From: Magnolia sinica
Lineage: Eukaryota; Streptophyta; Magnoliopsida; Magnoliales; Magnoliaceae
Direction: 5' to 3'
Length of the DNA stretch: 64,000 bases
Assembly (NCBI RefSeq): GCF_029962835.1
Contig: NC_080591.1
Coordinates: 41,795,501 to 41,859,500 of the forward strand
Both the position numbers and the translations under genes were made by a program. The notes beneath the pieces were generated by a model. The model did not search any database, was not told where the DNA came from, and saw only the letters and a program-made list of their open reading frames with translations. Below are positions 23,250 through 35,335 of this stretch, piece by piece (positions within the stretch are counted from its first letter, which is position 1; the number at the start of each line of letters is the position of its first letter).

Positions 23250-24477
23250 TGTTGAGTGTGAAATATTGCATATTTCTCCCTATTTATACCTTGGTTTTAT
23301 AAACATGATATGCTTAATCGATTTAATTGTGCATGTTTTCATGTGCGAGGTGATTTCAAAGGCTTAAGGTGAAATTGATGTCAAAAGGAAGATTTATGTA
23401 CAAAAGATTACTAAAAGAAGATTTGGAGATTTGGAGTCATTAATAAAGAATTCACACGCCAAAGATCCAAGAAAACCAAATGAGGAATAAAGAGAATCAA
23501 AGATTTGAAGTGAAGAAAAGGAATCCTAAAATTGTTTTGAAAACAAACATATTCCTGAAATTGTTCTGAAAAAACATATTCTAAAATTCCGAGCCTATTT
23601 TGAAACTACGCAGAATGCATAAATTTGAGGCAGTTTCTAGATTTTTCTAACTCAGTGCAAAAGTTGGAGTTCCACAACTATAAATACGATTCCCTAGGAT
23701 GCTTCAAAGCATCTTCTAGGGTTTGGAAAGGTTTCAAGGAACATACACAAGAGTGTAGCAGCCGCCAAAGAGTTTTTATTCTTCCCTAGTTTATTTTTCA
23801 TGCTTTGTTTAAAAGATTTGGTTTCAATCATGTTTATGGTTGGCTAAACCTCTTAGCTGGGGCTAAGAGGTGAAGCTTGTAGCGTATTTGGATGTTTATT
23901 TTGCTTTGATTATTGTTCTTATTGAACTTCATTGATTTCTAGTTTAATATTAAGAGAATATTTTCAATTTTCTATAATTTATTGTGACTCAAATTACAAT
24001 AGATGCTGTGATAGCTTTGGATATCTTCTTTTCCTATTTTGAAATAGTGAGATTGGTAAATTTCGTTGTTCACCATCATCTCCTGGGCATGGTAGGGTGA
24101 TGGAATCCCTTCCAATCATCACAAATCTCCTCCATTGAGAATTAGGTCAATGAAAACTTCTGATTTGATTTAAATTGCTTTATCTTCTAAATGGATAGGA
24201 TACGACTCCAATTCCAATTGTGTTCCTTGAATCAAGTAAGTTAGCATCTTGATAGCTACAAGTGGATCCTTGGCACCCTAGTTCCCACCTTTAAATTCAT
24301 AAGTTTTAATCAACATTATTCACAATTACTCTCAATTATTCAGATTTCAATTTAGATCTTTTTCTAGTTCTGGTTCTAGTTATTTTTAGAATACGTACAA
24401 GTTTAGTCCATGTGGATTCGACCTCGGTCTTACCGAGTTATTATTACATTGCAACCCTACACTTGGGGTTGTAAACA
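23250..24477 (+). repeat. 5' LTR of the Athila-lineage element
   Basis: Starts TGTTGAGTGTGAAATATTGC and ends TTGGGGTTGTAAACA, 1228 bp. The copy at 31234-32460 shares its start and body. Internal differences include a roughly 60-bp duplicated stretch present only in the 3' copy (near 31571-31680) and about 19 bases (ggctaaacctcttagctgg region, near 23851) missing from it. Confidence 0.88.
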
Positions 24478-24483
24478 AGTTTT

Positions 24484-24501
24484 TGGTGTCGTTACCGAGA
24501 A
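24484..24501 (+). other. Primer binding site, tRNA-Asp type, decayed
   Basis: The sequence TGGTGTCGTTACCGAGAA differs from the usual TGGCGCCGTTGCCGGGGA only by C-to-T and G-to-A changes. The pattern is that of cytosine deamination on both strands. Confidence 0.8.
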
Positions 24502-24886
24502 CTGTGACTACGTTTTTCTAGAATTAATTGGTATTAGAATTAGGTTAAGATTAGGATTAACTTTTTACTTTTTTGTTTTAGGTTATGATTTTTTCTGAAA
24601 TTATTTTTAAATACTAACATTGTTTTCTATTTTGTAGGATCTTAACATAGCAACTCCAATCCGGTAACCTCTTTCCAATTCTCTCTTTCTTTTCTAGATT
24701 TCTTATTTTCTTTAGTTTTCTTTCTTTCAGGTTTTAGTTTTTTGGTGCTTGAGGGTTGTGTGTTTCATGCCTAAGTGGGTTCGTGAAAACACTCAACGTC
24801 TCTTGAGTAAGGGAGGATTAGTCGAAGGGTTGCTTATCCATTAAAGGATTAGACACCACTTGAGATCCTCTTAGTTAATTGAAATA

Positions 24887-26320
24887 ATGGCTGCAAATCA
24901 ACCTCAACCACCAGTTGAGGAAGTTCAAGATGAAAATGAGGTACATAATACACCCCCGCCTCATATTCTACGAGATTATTTACAACTGGCCGGGGCGAGT
25001 ACACCTTCGTGCATGATATTCCCATTGAATGCAAGAACTGTGGACATTAAACCAGGGATAATTCAACTCATTCCTAAGTTTCATGGACTAGAATCCGAAA
25101 GTCCGTACTTGCATATGAAAGAGTTCGATGAAATCATATATACATTACACTTCCTAAATGTGTCTGAGGACACAGTTAGACTGAAATTGTTTCCTTTCTA
25201 TTTAAAAGAAAAGGCTAAGTCGTGGTTACATTCCTTAAGACCAAGGTCCATTGGCACGTGGAGTTCCTTAGAAAGTTTTTCCCCTATCATAAAAGAAATA
25301 CCTTAAGGAAAACAATCATGAATTTTGCACAAAATGAGAATGAGACCTTCTTCCAATGTTGGGAGCAATTTAAGGATCTCATAAATTCATGTCCATAACA
25401 TGGCTATGAAACATGGCGTATAACAAGCTTTTTCTATGAGGGATTGACTTCACCCATGTGTCAATTTGTAGAGATGATGTGTAATGGGGAATTCATGAAT
25501 AAGGAAGCCAATCATGCGTGGGATTATTTCGATAAACTTGCTGAAAACACGCAATCATGGGATTCCTCTTCAAGAATTATCACTTATAAGAGTACTCAAT
25601 CAAAAGAAAGGGGATGAATTTATGTTCAAAAAGAGAAAAATGATATAAATGCAAGAGTAGCCAAACTCATAAGAAAATTCGAGGCCATGGAACTTAAGAA
25701 GGTAGAACCCGAAAAGGTTGCAGAAGTTTTTTGTGGTATTTATACCTTGTAACATATATACAACTGAGAATTGCCCAACAATTCCTACTTTTCAAAAGAT
25801 ATTGAACGAGCAATCAAATGTCGTAAACAACTACCAAAAACCTTTCAGTGGACCCACCTTAAATACATATAACTCAAGTTAGAGGAACCATCCAAACTTC
25901 AGTTGGAGGAACGGACAAACGGCTACTCCTTAAGGGATCCTCAACCAATTTCTGAATCAAAGGAAACCTCAAGAGGATCCGTTCTTAAAATATATAGAAA
26001 ACCAATAACTTTTTAATCAGGGTATGCTGCAAGTCTTCCAAGACCTTACAAAGGCCATACAAGGGCTTGAAACAAGAAATTCGATTGGGAAGAGGGATCC
26101 TTCCGGCTCAGCCTCTCCCCAACCCAAAACAGCAATATTAAATCAGTGACCCAAGCTCTTCAAAACAGATGGAGCAGGCTAAGTCTATCACCACTCTTAA
26201 GAGTGGGAAGACAATTGACAAATCTACTTCGGTGAGGGCTAAAAAACCTAAGGATCCAAAAATAGATGAGAATGATAGACCTAGCAATGCTCTACATAAG
26301 TTAGAACCGGAACCTTAAAG
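24887..26320 (+). pseudogene. gag of the Athila-lineage element
   Basis: From ATG 24887 the product MAANQPQPPVEEVQ... contains the retrotransposon gag block in order: 'LIPKFHGLESESPYLHMKEF', 'LKLFPFYLKEKAKSWL', 'GTWSSLE'. The frame shifts near 25280 and resumes in another frame with 'KFFPYHKRNTLRKTIMNF' and 'YEGLTSPMCQFVEMM'. A remnant of the zinc knuckle is at about 25730-25775 (C-G-I-Y ... H ... NCP), with the second Cys replaced and a stop inside. Downstream is a Lys/Pro-rich linker to the protease. Several stops (for example at 25396, 25617) make it non-functional. Confidence 0.8.
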
Positions 26321-26530
26321 TAAGCCGATTGTGTCATTCCCTCAACAGTTGATTGCACCAAAACCTCTATCTAACTCTCAGGTATTCTAGAGGTACTTAA
26401 GCAAGTGAAGGTCAACATCCCTCTACTGGATGCCGATAAACAAATCTCTTCATATGCCAAATGTCTGAAAGATTTATGTACGACCAAAAGACGGTAAAAC
26501 ATACAAAAGAAAATCTTTTTAATAGAAAAA

Positions 26531-26900
26531 GTGAGTGTCATCCTCAAGCAAAATGTGTCACAAAAATACAAAGATCCCGGTAGCACAACCATCACTTGTG
26601 TAATTGGGAACTACCAGATTGAGCACGCACTTCTTGACTTATGGGCAAGTGTAAATATGATCCCTTACTCGGTTTATGAACAATTGGATCTAAGTGAATT
26701 AAAACCCACACGGACCACATTACAACTTACTAATTGCTCAGTTCGTGTACCGAGAGTGATGATTAAGGATGTGTTGGTCCAAGTTGATAAATTTTACTAT
26801 TCAGTATATTTTATTGTCCTAGATACTTAACCTATCATAGATGTAAGCACTCAAATTCCTGTCATTTTTGGTCGCCTATTCCTTGCTACATCAAATGCCA
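26531..26900 (+). pseudogene. Aspartic protease of the Athila-lineage element
   Basis: The retropepsin-like domain is readable: 'GNYQIEHALLDLWASVNMIP' carries the active-site region, where the family has D-L-G-A-S. Here the Gly is Trp (G-to-T change), which would abolish activity. The downstream 'LQLTNCSVRVPRVMIKDVLV' and 'DTxPIIDVSTQIPVIFGRLFLAT'-like segment (the latter past a stop at 26828) completes the domain. Confidence 0.75.
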
Positions 26901-27449
26901 TCATTAATTATAGGAATGGAATTATGAATTTATCTTTCAAAAATATGATATTCGAGCACAACATCTTTTTCAACATAAAAAAACAACCAAAGGATGATGA
27001 TGATACCCACGACATTAACATGATCGATTCTTTCATGGAAGATAGAGCAGTCCTGACTCTATACTCTGACACTCTAGAGACGTGCCTGGCCCACTCCCCT
27101 GATTTTGATGATGACATGATTAGGGAGATAGATGCCTTGCTTGATGCTCTGCTGGTACTTGAAGTTAAATGGTAGAGGCCACAATTTGAGAAATTTCCCC
27201 AAACCGATGTAGTGTCTCTACCGTCTAGCCTCAAAGCACCAAATCTTGACCTAAAACCTTTGCTCGCTAATCTTAAATATGTTTACTTAAGTCAAGATGA
27301 GACATACCCGGTGGTGATCTCTTCCCACCTTGAGAAGGAATAAGAGAGTATACTTATTTCTACTCTCATTGAGCATAAAGGAGCCATTGGATGGTCGATT
27401 GCTGACCTCAAGAGAATTTATCCTTAGATTTGTACTCACCGCATTCATC

Positions 27450-28750
27450 TTGAGGATAATGTAAAAATCTCCTGGCAACCACAACGTCGACTCAATCCAA
27501 ATATGAAAGAAATGATTAAGGCTGAGGTACTTAAGTTGTTGGATGTAGGTATCATATACCCTATATCCGACAGTTAATGGGTGAGTCTAACTCAGGTAGT
27601 TCCTACGAAGTCCAGAATCACCATCGTAGCCAATGTCGACAATGAACTCGTGCCAACTAGAGTTGCTACTAGTTGGAGAATGTGCATTGACTACAGGAAG
27701 TTGAATACCGTCACAAGGAAACCACTTTCCTTTGCCCTTCATTGATCAAATTTTGGAAAGGCTAGCCGGTTACTCTTACTATTGCTTCCTTGACGGATAT
27801 TCAAGCTACAATCAGATAGAAATAGCCCTTAAAGATTAAGAGAAGACAACATTCACATGTCTCTTTGGCACCTTTGCTTACCGAAGGATGTCATTCGGAC
27901 TATGTAATGCCCCCGCCACTTTTCAACAATGCATGTTAAGTATTTTTATGACATGGTAAGGTAATATTTAGAGGTCTTCATGGACGATTTCTGTCTTTGG
28001 TCCATCTTTCAACGAGTGTTTGCAAAATCTTAAATGTGTGCTGAAGCGATGCGAGGAAAAAAATTTGGTTTTGAATTGGGAGAAATGTCATTTCATAGTT
28101 CTCAAAGGAATTGTACTTGGACACATAATTTCGTCCAAGGGAATTGAGGTAGACAAGGCAAAAATTGATCTTATCTCTAACCTACCTCCACCCAAGAGCG
28201 TACATGGCGTGCGATCCTTCTTAAGACATGCCAGATTTTACAGATGATTCGTAAAAGATTTTAGTCATCTCTCTTGTCCTTTATGTAATCTACTTCAAAA
28301 GGATACACCATTCGAGTGGAGTAAAGAATGCAAGAGAGCTTTTTCTAAGCTTAAGGGCATGTTGACTACCGCTCCTATCATGCAGCCACCATACTGGAGC
28401 ATACATTTTGAGTTATGTGCGATGCGTTTGACTATATTATTGGGGTGGTGTTAGGCCATAGAAAAGAGAAGAAGCCCTATGTGATTCATTGTGCAAGTAG
28501 AACTCTAAATTCGGCCCAAGCAAACTATTTTACTACGGAGAAGGAACTCTTAGTCGTAGTGTTTACTTTGGACAAATTTAGGTCCTACTTGATCGGATCC
28601 AAAATCATCATTTACACTGATCATGCGACGCTAAAGTACCTTATTTCTAAGAATGATGCCAAGCCCCGCTTGATAAGATAGATCCTTCTACTCCAAGAAT
28701 TCGACATAGAAATACGAGATAAAAAGGGAGTAGAGAATGTAGTGGTTGAC
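27450..28750 (+). pseudogene. Reverse transcriptase and RNase H of the Athila-lineage element
   Basis: RT begins near 27480 (PQRRLNPNMKEMIKAEVLKL), with 'VVPTKSRITIV' and 'SWRMCIDYRKLN' next. It is broken by stops and frame changes around 27575, 27740, 27840 and 27958. The catalytic aspartates are in 'YLEVFMDDF' (about 27967-27993). The thumb follows at 28020-28247 (CEEKNLVLNWEKCHF, GIVLGHIISSKGIEVDKAKI). RNase H starts with '[13 protein letters not shown]' (28415) and includes 'YTTEKELL'-type and '[11 protein letters not shown]' motifs. Confidence 0.85.
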
Positions 28751-28939
28751 CATCTCTCTAGGCTTGATCTTCCTGATTCCCTTGAACTAACACAGATAAA
28801 TGACATGTTCTCCGATGAACAATTGTTTAAACTTTTCCAATTACCTTGGTTTGTTGACATAACGAATTATCTTGCCAAAGGTTTCGCACCGACATATTGG
28901 ACTGCGCAAGATAAGAAGAAATTCTTTATCGATGAACAC

Positions 28940-30134
28940 AAGTTCTTCTAAGATGATCCTTATTTGTTTAAATATTGCCAAGACCAAATTCTAAGGAGAT
29001 GTGTGCTGGACATTGAACATCAAAGTTTCATCTCCTTTTGTCACCCTCAGGCCTGTGATGGTTACTTTTCTAATAAAAAGACCATGGCCAAAATTCTGTA
29101 GTGCGGCTTTTACTGGCTCATGATGTTCAGAAATACTCATGAGTTTTGCAAAGATTGTGAGTATTGTCAAAAATTGAGAGGGTTGTCTCATCGAAATGTG
29201 ATGCCTCTAAACCTCATTTTTATCATTGAAGCATTCGATTGCTGGGGCATCGATTTCATGGGACCATTCCCCCAATCCTTTGGGAATATTTACATTTTGT
29301 TAGTAGTAGACTATGTCACTAAGTGGGGTCGAAGCGATCCCGTGCCGGAATAATGATCATAAAACGGTCATTCGATTTTTAAAAGAAAATATCATTTCCC
29401 GGTTCGGAATGCCACGGGCTATCATTAGTGATGGAGGTTCATACTTTTGTAATAGGCCATTTAAGAACTTAATGAAGAAATATGGCATCTCTCATAAAGT
29501 GAGCACTCCAGACTACCTGTAGACAAGTGGACAAGGCGAGATTTTCAACAGGGAAATTAAACAAATTCTGAAAAAAACGATTAACCCTGACCGTAAGGAT
29601 TGGTCGATTTGCTTGATTAATGTCTTATGGGCTTACCGTACAACTTTTAAGACCCTCATCGAAATGTCTCCCTTTAGACTCGTCTATGGGAAAGCTTACC
29701 ACTTGCCTGTAGAGTTGGAACATATAGCCTACTGGGCTATCAAAAAACTACATTTTAACTTGGACAACGCTGGCTCGCTGCGCAAACTTCAATTGAATGA
29801 ACTCGAAGAAATTCGAAACGATGCATATGAGAACTTGAAAATTTACAAGGACATGATGAAGGTGTTTCATGATCTGAACATCCTTCGAAAATCATTCACA
29901 TTTGGCCAAAAAGTCCTTCTATACAATTCTCAAATACATCTTTTTCCAGAAAAACTTCAATCTCGTTGGACCGGTCCTTTCATTATTACTACTGTTTATT
30001 CTCATGACGTCGTCGAGATAAAGAATCCAACGAATGGCAATATTTTCAAAGTAAATGGACATTGTCTCAAGCCATTTGCTGAGAAGTTTGATTCAAAGGA
30101 CATATCCATACCTCTGACTGATCTTGTGTACTAG
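28940..30134 (+). pseudogene. Integrase of the Athila-lineage element
   Basis: The zinc-binding part is seen at about 29020-29185 (HEF...C-E-Y-C-Q-K). The catalytic core shows 'GIDFMGPF' (first Asp), 'ISDGGSYF' (second Asp) after a frame change near 29330, and the Glu in '[15 protein letters not shown]' after a stop at 29521. The C-terminal part (29613-30134) is uninterrupted: '[11 protein letters not shown]'-like, '[19 protein letters not shown]', and the final '[11 protein letters not shown]'. The stop at 30132 is the probable natural end of pol. Confidence 0.85.
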
Positions 30135-31233
30135 GATTGACCTCCTAATCTGATGGAAGTGTAGTTAGGTTTATTACTTTCATAAAATTTAGGATTAGGA
30201 TAGTTTGATTTCAATTTGTTCAGTCTTCGTGCTAACCCATTTACATGTTAAGAACTTTGGAAAAGCTTCAATTCTCCTTCTTCAGGTATTATCCTCTCAT
30301 CACTTCTCATTCATTGTCTCATGTACATTGCATGTTCATATCTTTTACATTGAGGACAATATAAGTTTTAGGTTATGGGGTATGGATTAGGTAAACTAAT
30401 CAGTGTTTTCTTAGTTTTGAACAAAAATTGTGAAAATTTTTAAATTCTCAAGTTAAAAACATGTTTGGGAAATGATAATTTATGAAATTAAGAATGCTTT
30501 GTGTATGATGATAAGATGGAGATTGAACTTTGAATTCTTAGAGTTTGATCAACCAAGTAGGCTATCGTCTCAATTCTTGCATTTAATTGATTAAGAGGAA
30601 GTTTGAATATCATGTTAATCTAAGTCACAAACCACATTTAAATTGCTATATGTGAATTGTACTAGAATTTATCATTATTAGTATGTGTATCATTGATAGA
30701 TATTGAGAATTAAGTCTAGAGAATTTTATCCACCTCAAAAAGATGAAAAGAACCAGTTAAAAAATAGAGAAATTGACAAAAAGGTCATGTATGATGAAAA
30801 GACTGAAAATGAATGAAAAGAATGAATAAATAAAAGGGACCGTCGATATAAAATCATAAACTGAAAAAAAGAAGGAAAAAGTGATGAACTCGGAATCAGT
30901 ACTTGATTATTCAATAAAACTTGAGGTAATGAGCAAGGCTAACATTATGAAATAGTAGTATGTTATGGAAAGTAAATAGAATTCACTAAGAACATTGGAA
31001 AATTTTGATATATGAACTTATGCTCTTAAATGATTGATAAAGAAACTTTTTGATTGATTGCTCGTGTGATTCGGCTTTAGGTTTTCAAAATTGCACTCTT
31101 GCTTCTTTAAATCGTACTCATTCATACTTAATTATACGAAAGATTATTTTCTGAAAGTGATTTAAACATTGAAGATTGAAGATCACTTCATGCATGTTTT
31201 GCTCGAGACTAGCAAAATGCTAGTTGGGGGGTG
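30135..31233 (+). other. 3' untranslated internal region and polypurine tract
   Basis: About 1.1 kb of A/T-rich DNA follows pol; no envelope-like frame or membrane segment is visible. It ends in tgctagttggggggtg just before the 3' LTR at 31234, the usual polypurine tract of this branch. Confidence 0.75.
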
Positions 31234-32460
31234 TGTTGAGTGTGAAATATTGCATATTTCCCCCTATTTATACCATAGTTTTATAAACATGATGTGCTTC
31301 ATCGATTTAATTATGCATGTTTTCATGTGCGAGGTGATTTCGAGAGCTTAAAGTAAAATTGATGTCAAAAGGAAGTTTTATGCTCGAAAGATTACTAAAT
31401 GAATATTTGGAGATTTGAAAGTCATTAATAAAGAATTCACATGTCAAAAATTCAAGAAAATCAAGTGAGGAATGAAAAAAATTCAAAGATTTGAAGTGAA
31501 AAAATGGAATCATGAAATTGTCCTGAAAACAAACATATTCCTGAAATTGTCATGCAAAAACATATTCTAAAACTTCGAGTCTATTTTGAAACTGTGCGGA
31601 GTGCATAAATTTAAGGCGGTTTAAAATTTGAGTCTATTTTAGGAAAACTACGTAGAGTGCGAAAATTTGAGACGGTTTCTAGATTTTTCCAACTCAGTGC
31701 GAAAGTTGGAGTTCCACAACTATGAATAGGACTCCCTAGGATGTTCCAAATCATCTTATAGGATTTGGAAAGGTCTCAAGAAGCATACACAAGGGTGGAG
31801 CAGCAGCCAAAGAGTTTTTCTTCTTCCCTAGTTTATTTTTCATGCTTTGTTTAAGAGATTTGGTTTTAATCATGTCTATGGTTAGGGTTAAGAGGTAAAG
31901 CTTGTAGCGTATTTAGATGTTTATTTTGTTTTGATTCTTGTTCTTATTGAACTTCATTAATTTCTAGTTTGATATTAAGGGAATATTTTCAGTTTTCTAT
32001 GATTTATTGTAACTCAAATTACAATAGATGTTGTGATAGCTTTAGATATATTCTTTTCCTGTTTTGAGATAGTGAGATTGGTAAATTCTGTTGTTCACCA
32101 TCGTCTCCTAGGCATAGTAGGGTGATGGAATCCCTTCCAATCATTACAATTCTCCTCTATTGAGAATTAGGTCAATGAAAAGTTCAGATTTGATTTAAAT
32201 TGTTTTATCTTCCGATTGGATAAGATAAGACTCTCATTTCAATTGTGTTCCTTGAATCAAGTAAGGTAGTATCTTGATAGCTATAAGTGGATCCTTGGCA
32301 CCCTAGCTAGTTCCCACATTTAAATTCATAAGTTTTAATTAACATTATTCACCATTACTCTCAATTATTCAAATTTCAATTTAGATCTTTTTCTAGTTCT
32401 AGTTCTAGTTATTTTCAGAATACGTATAAGTTTAGTCTCTGTGAATTTGACCTCGGTCTT
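31234..32460 (+). repeat. 3' LTR of the Athila-lineage element, right end missing
   Basis: Starts TGTTGAGTGTGAAATATTGC and stops at acctcggtctt, 47 or so bases short of the terminus present in the 5' copy. It carries a private internal duplication of about 60 bases (31571-31680, two 'gagtctatttt...ggcggttt' units). Confidence 0.85.
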
Positions 32461-33868
32461 TGTTGAGGGTCAAATATTGCATATTGGACCCCGTTTATTA
32501 CTTGGTTTTATGAACATGATATTGCTTAATGTCTTATTTTAATCATGTTTGGGTTGCAAGGTGAATTTAAGAGCTTGGATTGAAAAGGATGCTAAAAACA
32601 TGGATTTAACGCTCAAGAATCACCAAAGCCAAGGATGAATCTTATGAGACCAGGAATGAAGAATTCACATGCTAAAGATCCAAGAAAACCAAGTAAGGAA
32701 TGAAGAAAATCGAAGACTCGAGGTAAAGAAAAAGAACCCTAAAAATCTGCCTGCTTCAACTAGTCTAAGCCCTCCTTCGACAAGTCAAAGCTCTTCCTCG
32801 AGTAGTCGAAGATTCCTCGACTCGAATTCCAACGATCAAAATCTTCTAAATTCCCATCACCCTCGACCTGTCCAAGGCTGTCCTCGACTAGTCTAAGGTT
32901 ACGTAGATTTTGCACGGACTGCGTAAATTTGAGGCGGTTTCTGAATTTTTCCAACTCGATGTGAAAGTTGGAATTGCAAAACTATAAATAGGAGTCCTTA
33001 AGATGTTCTTAGGCATCTTCTAAGGTTTGAGGAGTGAAGCAAAAGCATGGAGAAATCATCACCAAGAGTTTTTCTTCCTTTTTCTTAGTTGTTTTTATTT
33101 TTTTCTTAAGAGTCTTTAGTTCAATCATGTTTATGGTTGGCTAAACCTCTTAACTAGGGCTAAGAAGTGAAGCTTGTAGTGTGATTAGGATGTTTACTTT
33201 GTTTTGATTCATGTTTTGTTGAACTCTTTTGGATTTTAGTTTGATTATAAGGAATACTTTTAGTTTTTAATGATTTGTTGTGACAAATTACAATAGATCT
33301 ACGATAGCTTTGAATATCTTCTTTTTCTAATTTGATATTGTGAAATTAGTAAGTCTCGTTGTTCATCATCGTCCCTTAGGCATAGTAAGATGATGGAATC
33401 CTTCTTAACTTTCACAATTTTCTTATGATTGGTTGTGGGATTAGTAAATCTCGTTGTTTGCCTTATCTTCTAGGCATGGTTAGGTGATGGAATCACTTCC
33501 AAAATCCTCACAACTCTCATCCATTGATGATTAGATCCATGAGAAGTTCAGAGATATGACAAATCTCTTATTACCAATTGGATAAGATAAGACTCTGATT
33601 CCAATTGTGTCCTTGAATCAAGCAAGGTAGCATCTTGAGAACCTATAAGTGGATCCTTTGAATCCTTAGTGACCACCTTTAAATTTATAAGTTTTAATTA
33701 CCTTATTCAAAATCACTCTCTCAAATATTTCAGACTTAGGTTTACATCTTCTTCTATTTCTAGTTCTAGTTACTTTCAAAATACACACAAGATTAGTCCC
33801 TGTAGATTCGACCTCGGTCTCACCGAGATTATTACTGCATCGCGACCCTGCACTTGGGGTTGTGAATA
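32461..33868 (+). mobile_element. LTR of a related Athila-type family, abutting the previous LTR
   Basis: Starts TGTTGAGGGTCAAATATTGC and ends cacttggggttgtgaata (CA mutated to TA), 1408 bp. It matches the family of the fragment at 4684-5612 more closely than the LTR next to it (gtgattaggatg, gattataaggaat). The bases after it, agtttttgatg, look like the start of a leader before a primer site, so it was a 5' LTR rather than a solo LTR; the rest of that element is gone. The left neighbour bases (gtctt) are not repeated on the right. Confidence 0.75.
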
Positions 33869-35123
33869 AGTTTTTGATGAGTTTCTCAAAATAGAAAGTT
33901 TCTAAAAAAAAAAAAAAAGCAGAGTAAACTAGTTTCTAAAAAAGAAAAAGGAAAGGAAATTAGTTTCTAAAAACAGAAAAGGAAAGTTTCTAAACCTAGA
34001 AATAGAAACCTAAGTTAATTTCTAAAATAATTCAAAAAAGGAAATAACAGAAAATTTTAGCAGCTTATGTCAGGGTTTATGGACGTCTAAACAGCCATAT
34101 ATGATGAGAATTGATGCGTAATGGATAAAAAAAATTAAACCCTAAACATGTAATGCATTCCCATATAAGAACCCTAAGCTTTGATATCAAATTTGATGCA
34201 GGACATGAAATTCAAATATGATGTGCAAGATTTTCATACTTAAGATCACATTAGTTCATAAACAATTACACAAATTTCATATCCCACACAAAAGTTCAAA
34301 CATTCAATCAAGGGGAATTTAAGCGAGTTTAGGCCTACACATGTTAGGGCTATATCAATAAAAATTATGGACCAAACGATAATCAAGGGGAGGTAAATTC
34401 ATCCACACATGCACAAAAATGTCCCTAATCCAAGGGATTCACCGGTTTCAGTTCAGAGAACCATAGAATTAGAAAAGAAGCAAACAAATTGAAAATAATG
34501 AAATCTAGGGTTAGGGTTATGAAAAACAGGTATGAGATGGATAAAATATGTAGGATATCTGAGCCTGGCGACAGTCCACGCGTGCGAACGGCGGGCTAGG
34601 CCTGACGCATATACGCAAGAGCCTGGCCGCACGTACGAGGGGGCTCCAAATCCGAAAACCGCCTCCTTGGCTCTGGTCTGCCAGGAGAGGGCTTCAAAAC
34701 CCCCAAGTTTCATGTCGATCGGATGTGCAGTCTGTGCGTGGAATCTTCATTGAGAAAAAAGCCTACAATAGGTGCTTATTTATAAGAAAGTCCTATACTC
34801 CTAAAACTAGTGTCATGTGCACAACCTATTACTTGGCGATGAAGTAAACACAAATAATAACTAATCAAAGTAATCTAAACCGTCCATAATATTCTAAATA
34901 ACATTAATAAGCAAAACCTAAAATAGAAGACTAATCAGAATAGTGGGCCATGATCATGAGAACCCATGATGGGCTTTATTTGACTATCGAGCCCACTCCA
35001 ACGAACCAAAACTCAAGTCTTCTAATTAGGGGGCCCTCCCTGGACGTCGTCATCTATCCAGATTGACGGTGGGGCCTTCCTCTGTATGTGCGCGAGATGT
35101 CCCCATCACATAGCCTCTAACGG
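33869..35123. other. Unassigned DNA, purine-rich at its left end
   Basis: 33890-34060 is a decayed run of 'agtttctaaaaa' units. The remainder contains no gene I can support. A minus-strand TATA-like 'ttataaataagcacc' at about 34769-34783 could belong to an old LTR. Confidence 0.35.
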
Positions 35124-35335
35124 TCTTCATACTTGTACCAAACATATATTGAAGTTTACCATTTTATTCACAAAAAAGTGATGCTCAAGGATATCATGAT
35201 TAAATATATCAGTACTATTGATCAGGTGGCTAATATCTTTACCAAAGTACTAACATCGGTGTGTTTTATAAAGCTTCAGGACAATCTAATGGTATGTTCA
35301 TTTCCCATCAGCTTGAGAGGTCGTACTAGCTGCTA
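35124..35335 (+). pseudogene. Ty1/copia RNase H C-terminal fragment
   Basis: The product reads 'IEVYHFIHKKVMLKDI', 'YISTIDQVANIFTKVL' and 'LVCSFPISLRGR'-type text, which is the end of copia pol (the 'TKHIEVDxHFIREKV ... DQLADIFTK' signature). About 70 codons remain, without any other copia domain nearby. Confidence 0.8.

Larger units (their letters stand above)
23250..32460 (+). mobile_element. Decayed Athila-lineage Ty3/gypsy retrotransposon
   Basis: The element has a 5' LTR (23250-24477), a tRNA-Asp-type primer site (24484-24501), gag, protease, RT, RNase H and integrase in the order PR-RT-RH-IN, a polypurine tract and a truncated 3' LTR (31234-32460). The primer site and the gag/integrase style (integrase tail '[11 protein letters not shown]') are those of the Athila branch. 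All coding parts carry stops or frame changes, so it is dead. No envelope-like frame is present between the integrase end (30134) and the polypurine tract. The 3' LTR lacks its last 47 or so bases, where another LTR begins at 32461. A target duplication therefore cannot be checked. Confidence 0.88.

Noticed and set aside
30135-31233. Possible envelope-like gene after Athila pol
   Set aside because: No frame longer than about 60 codons, no signal peptide and no membrane segment; the stretch is A/T-rich filler.
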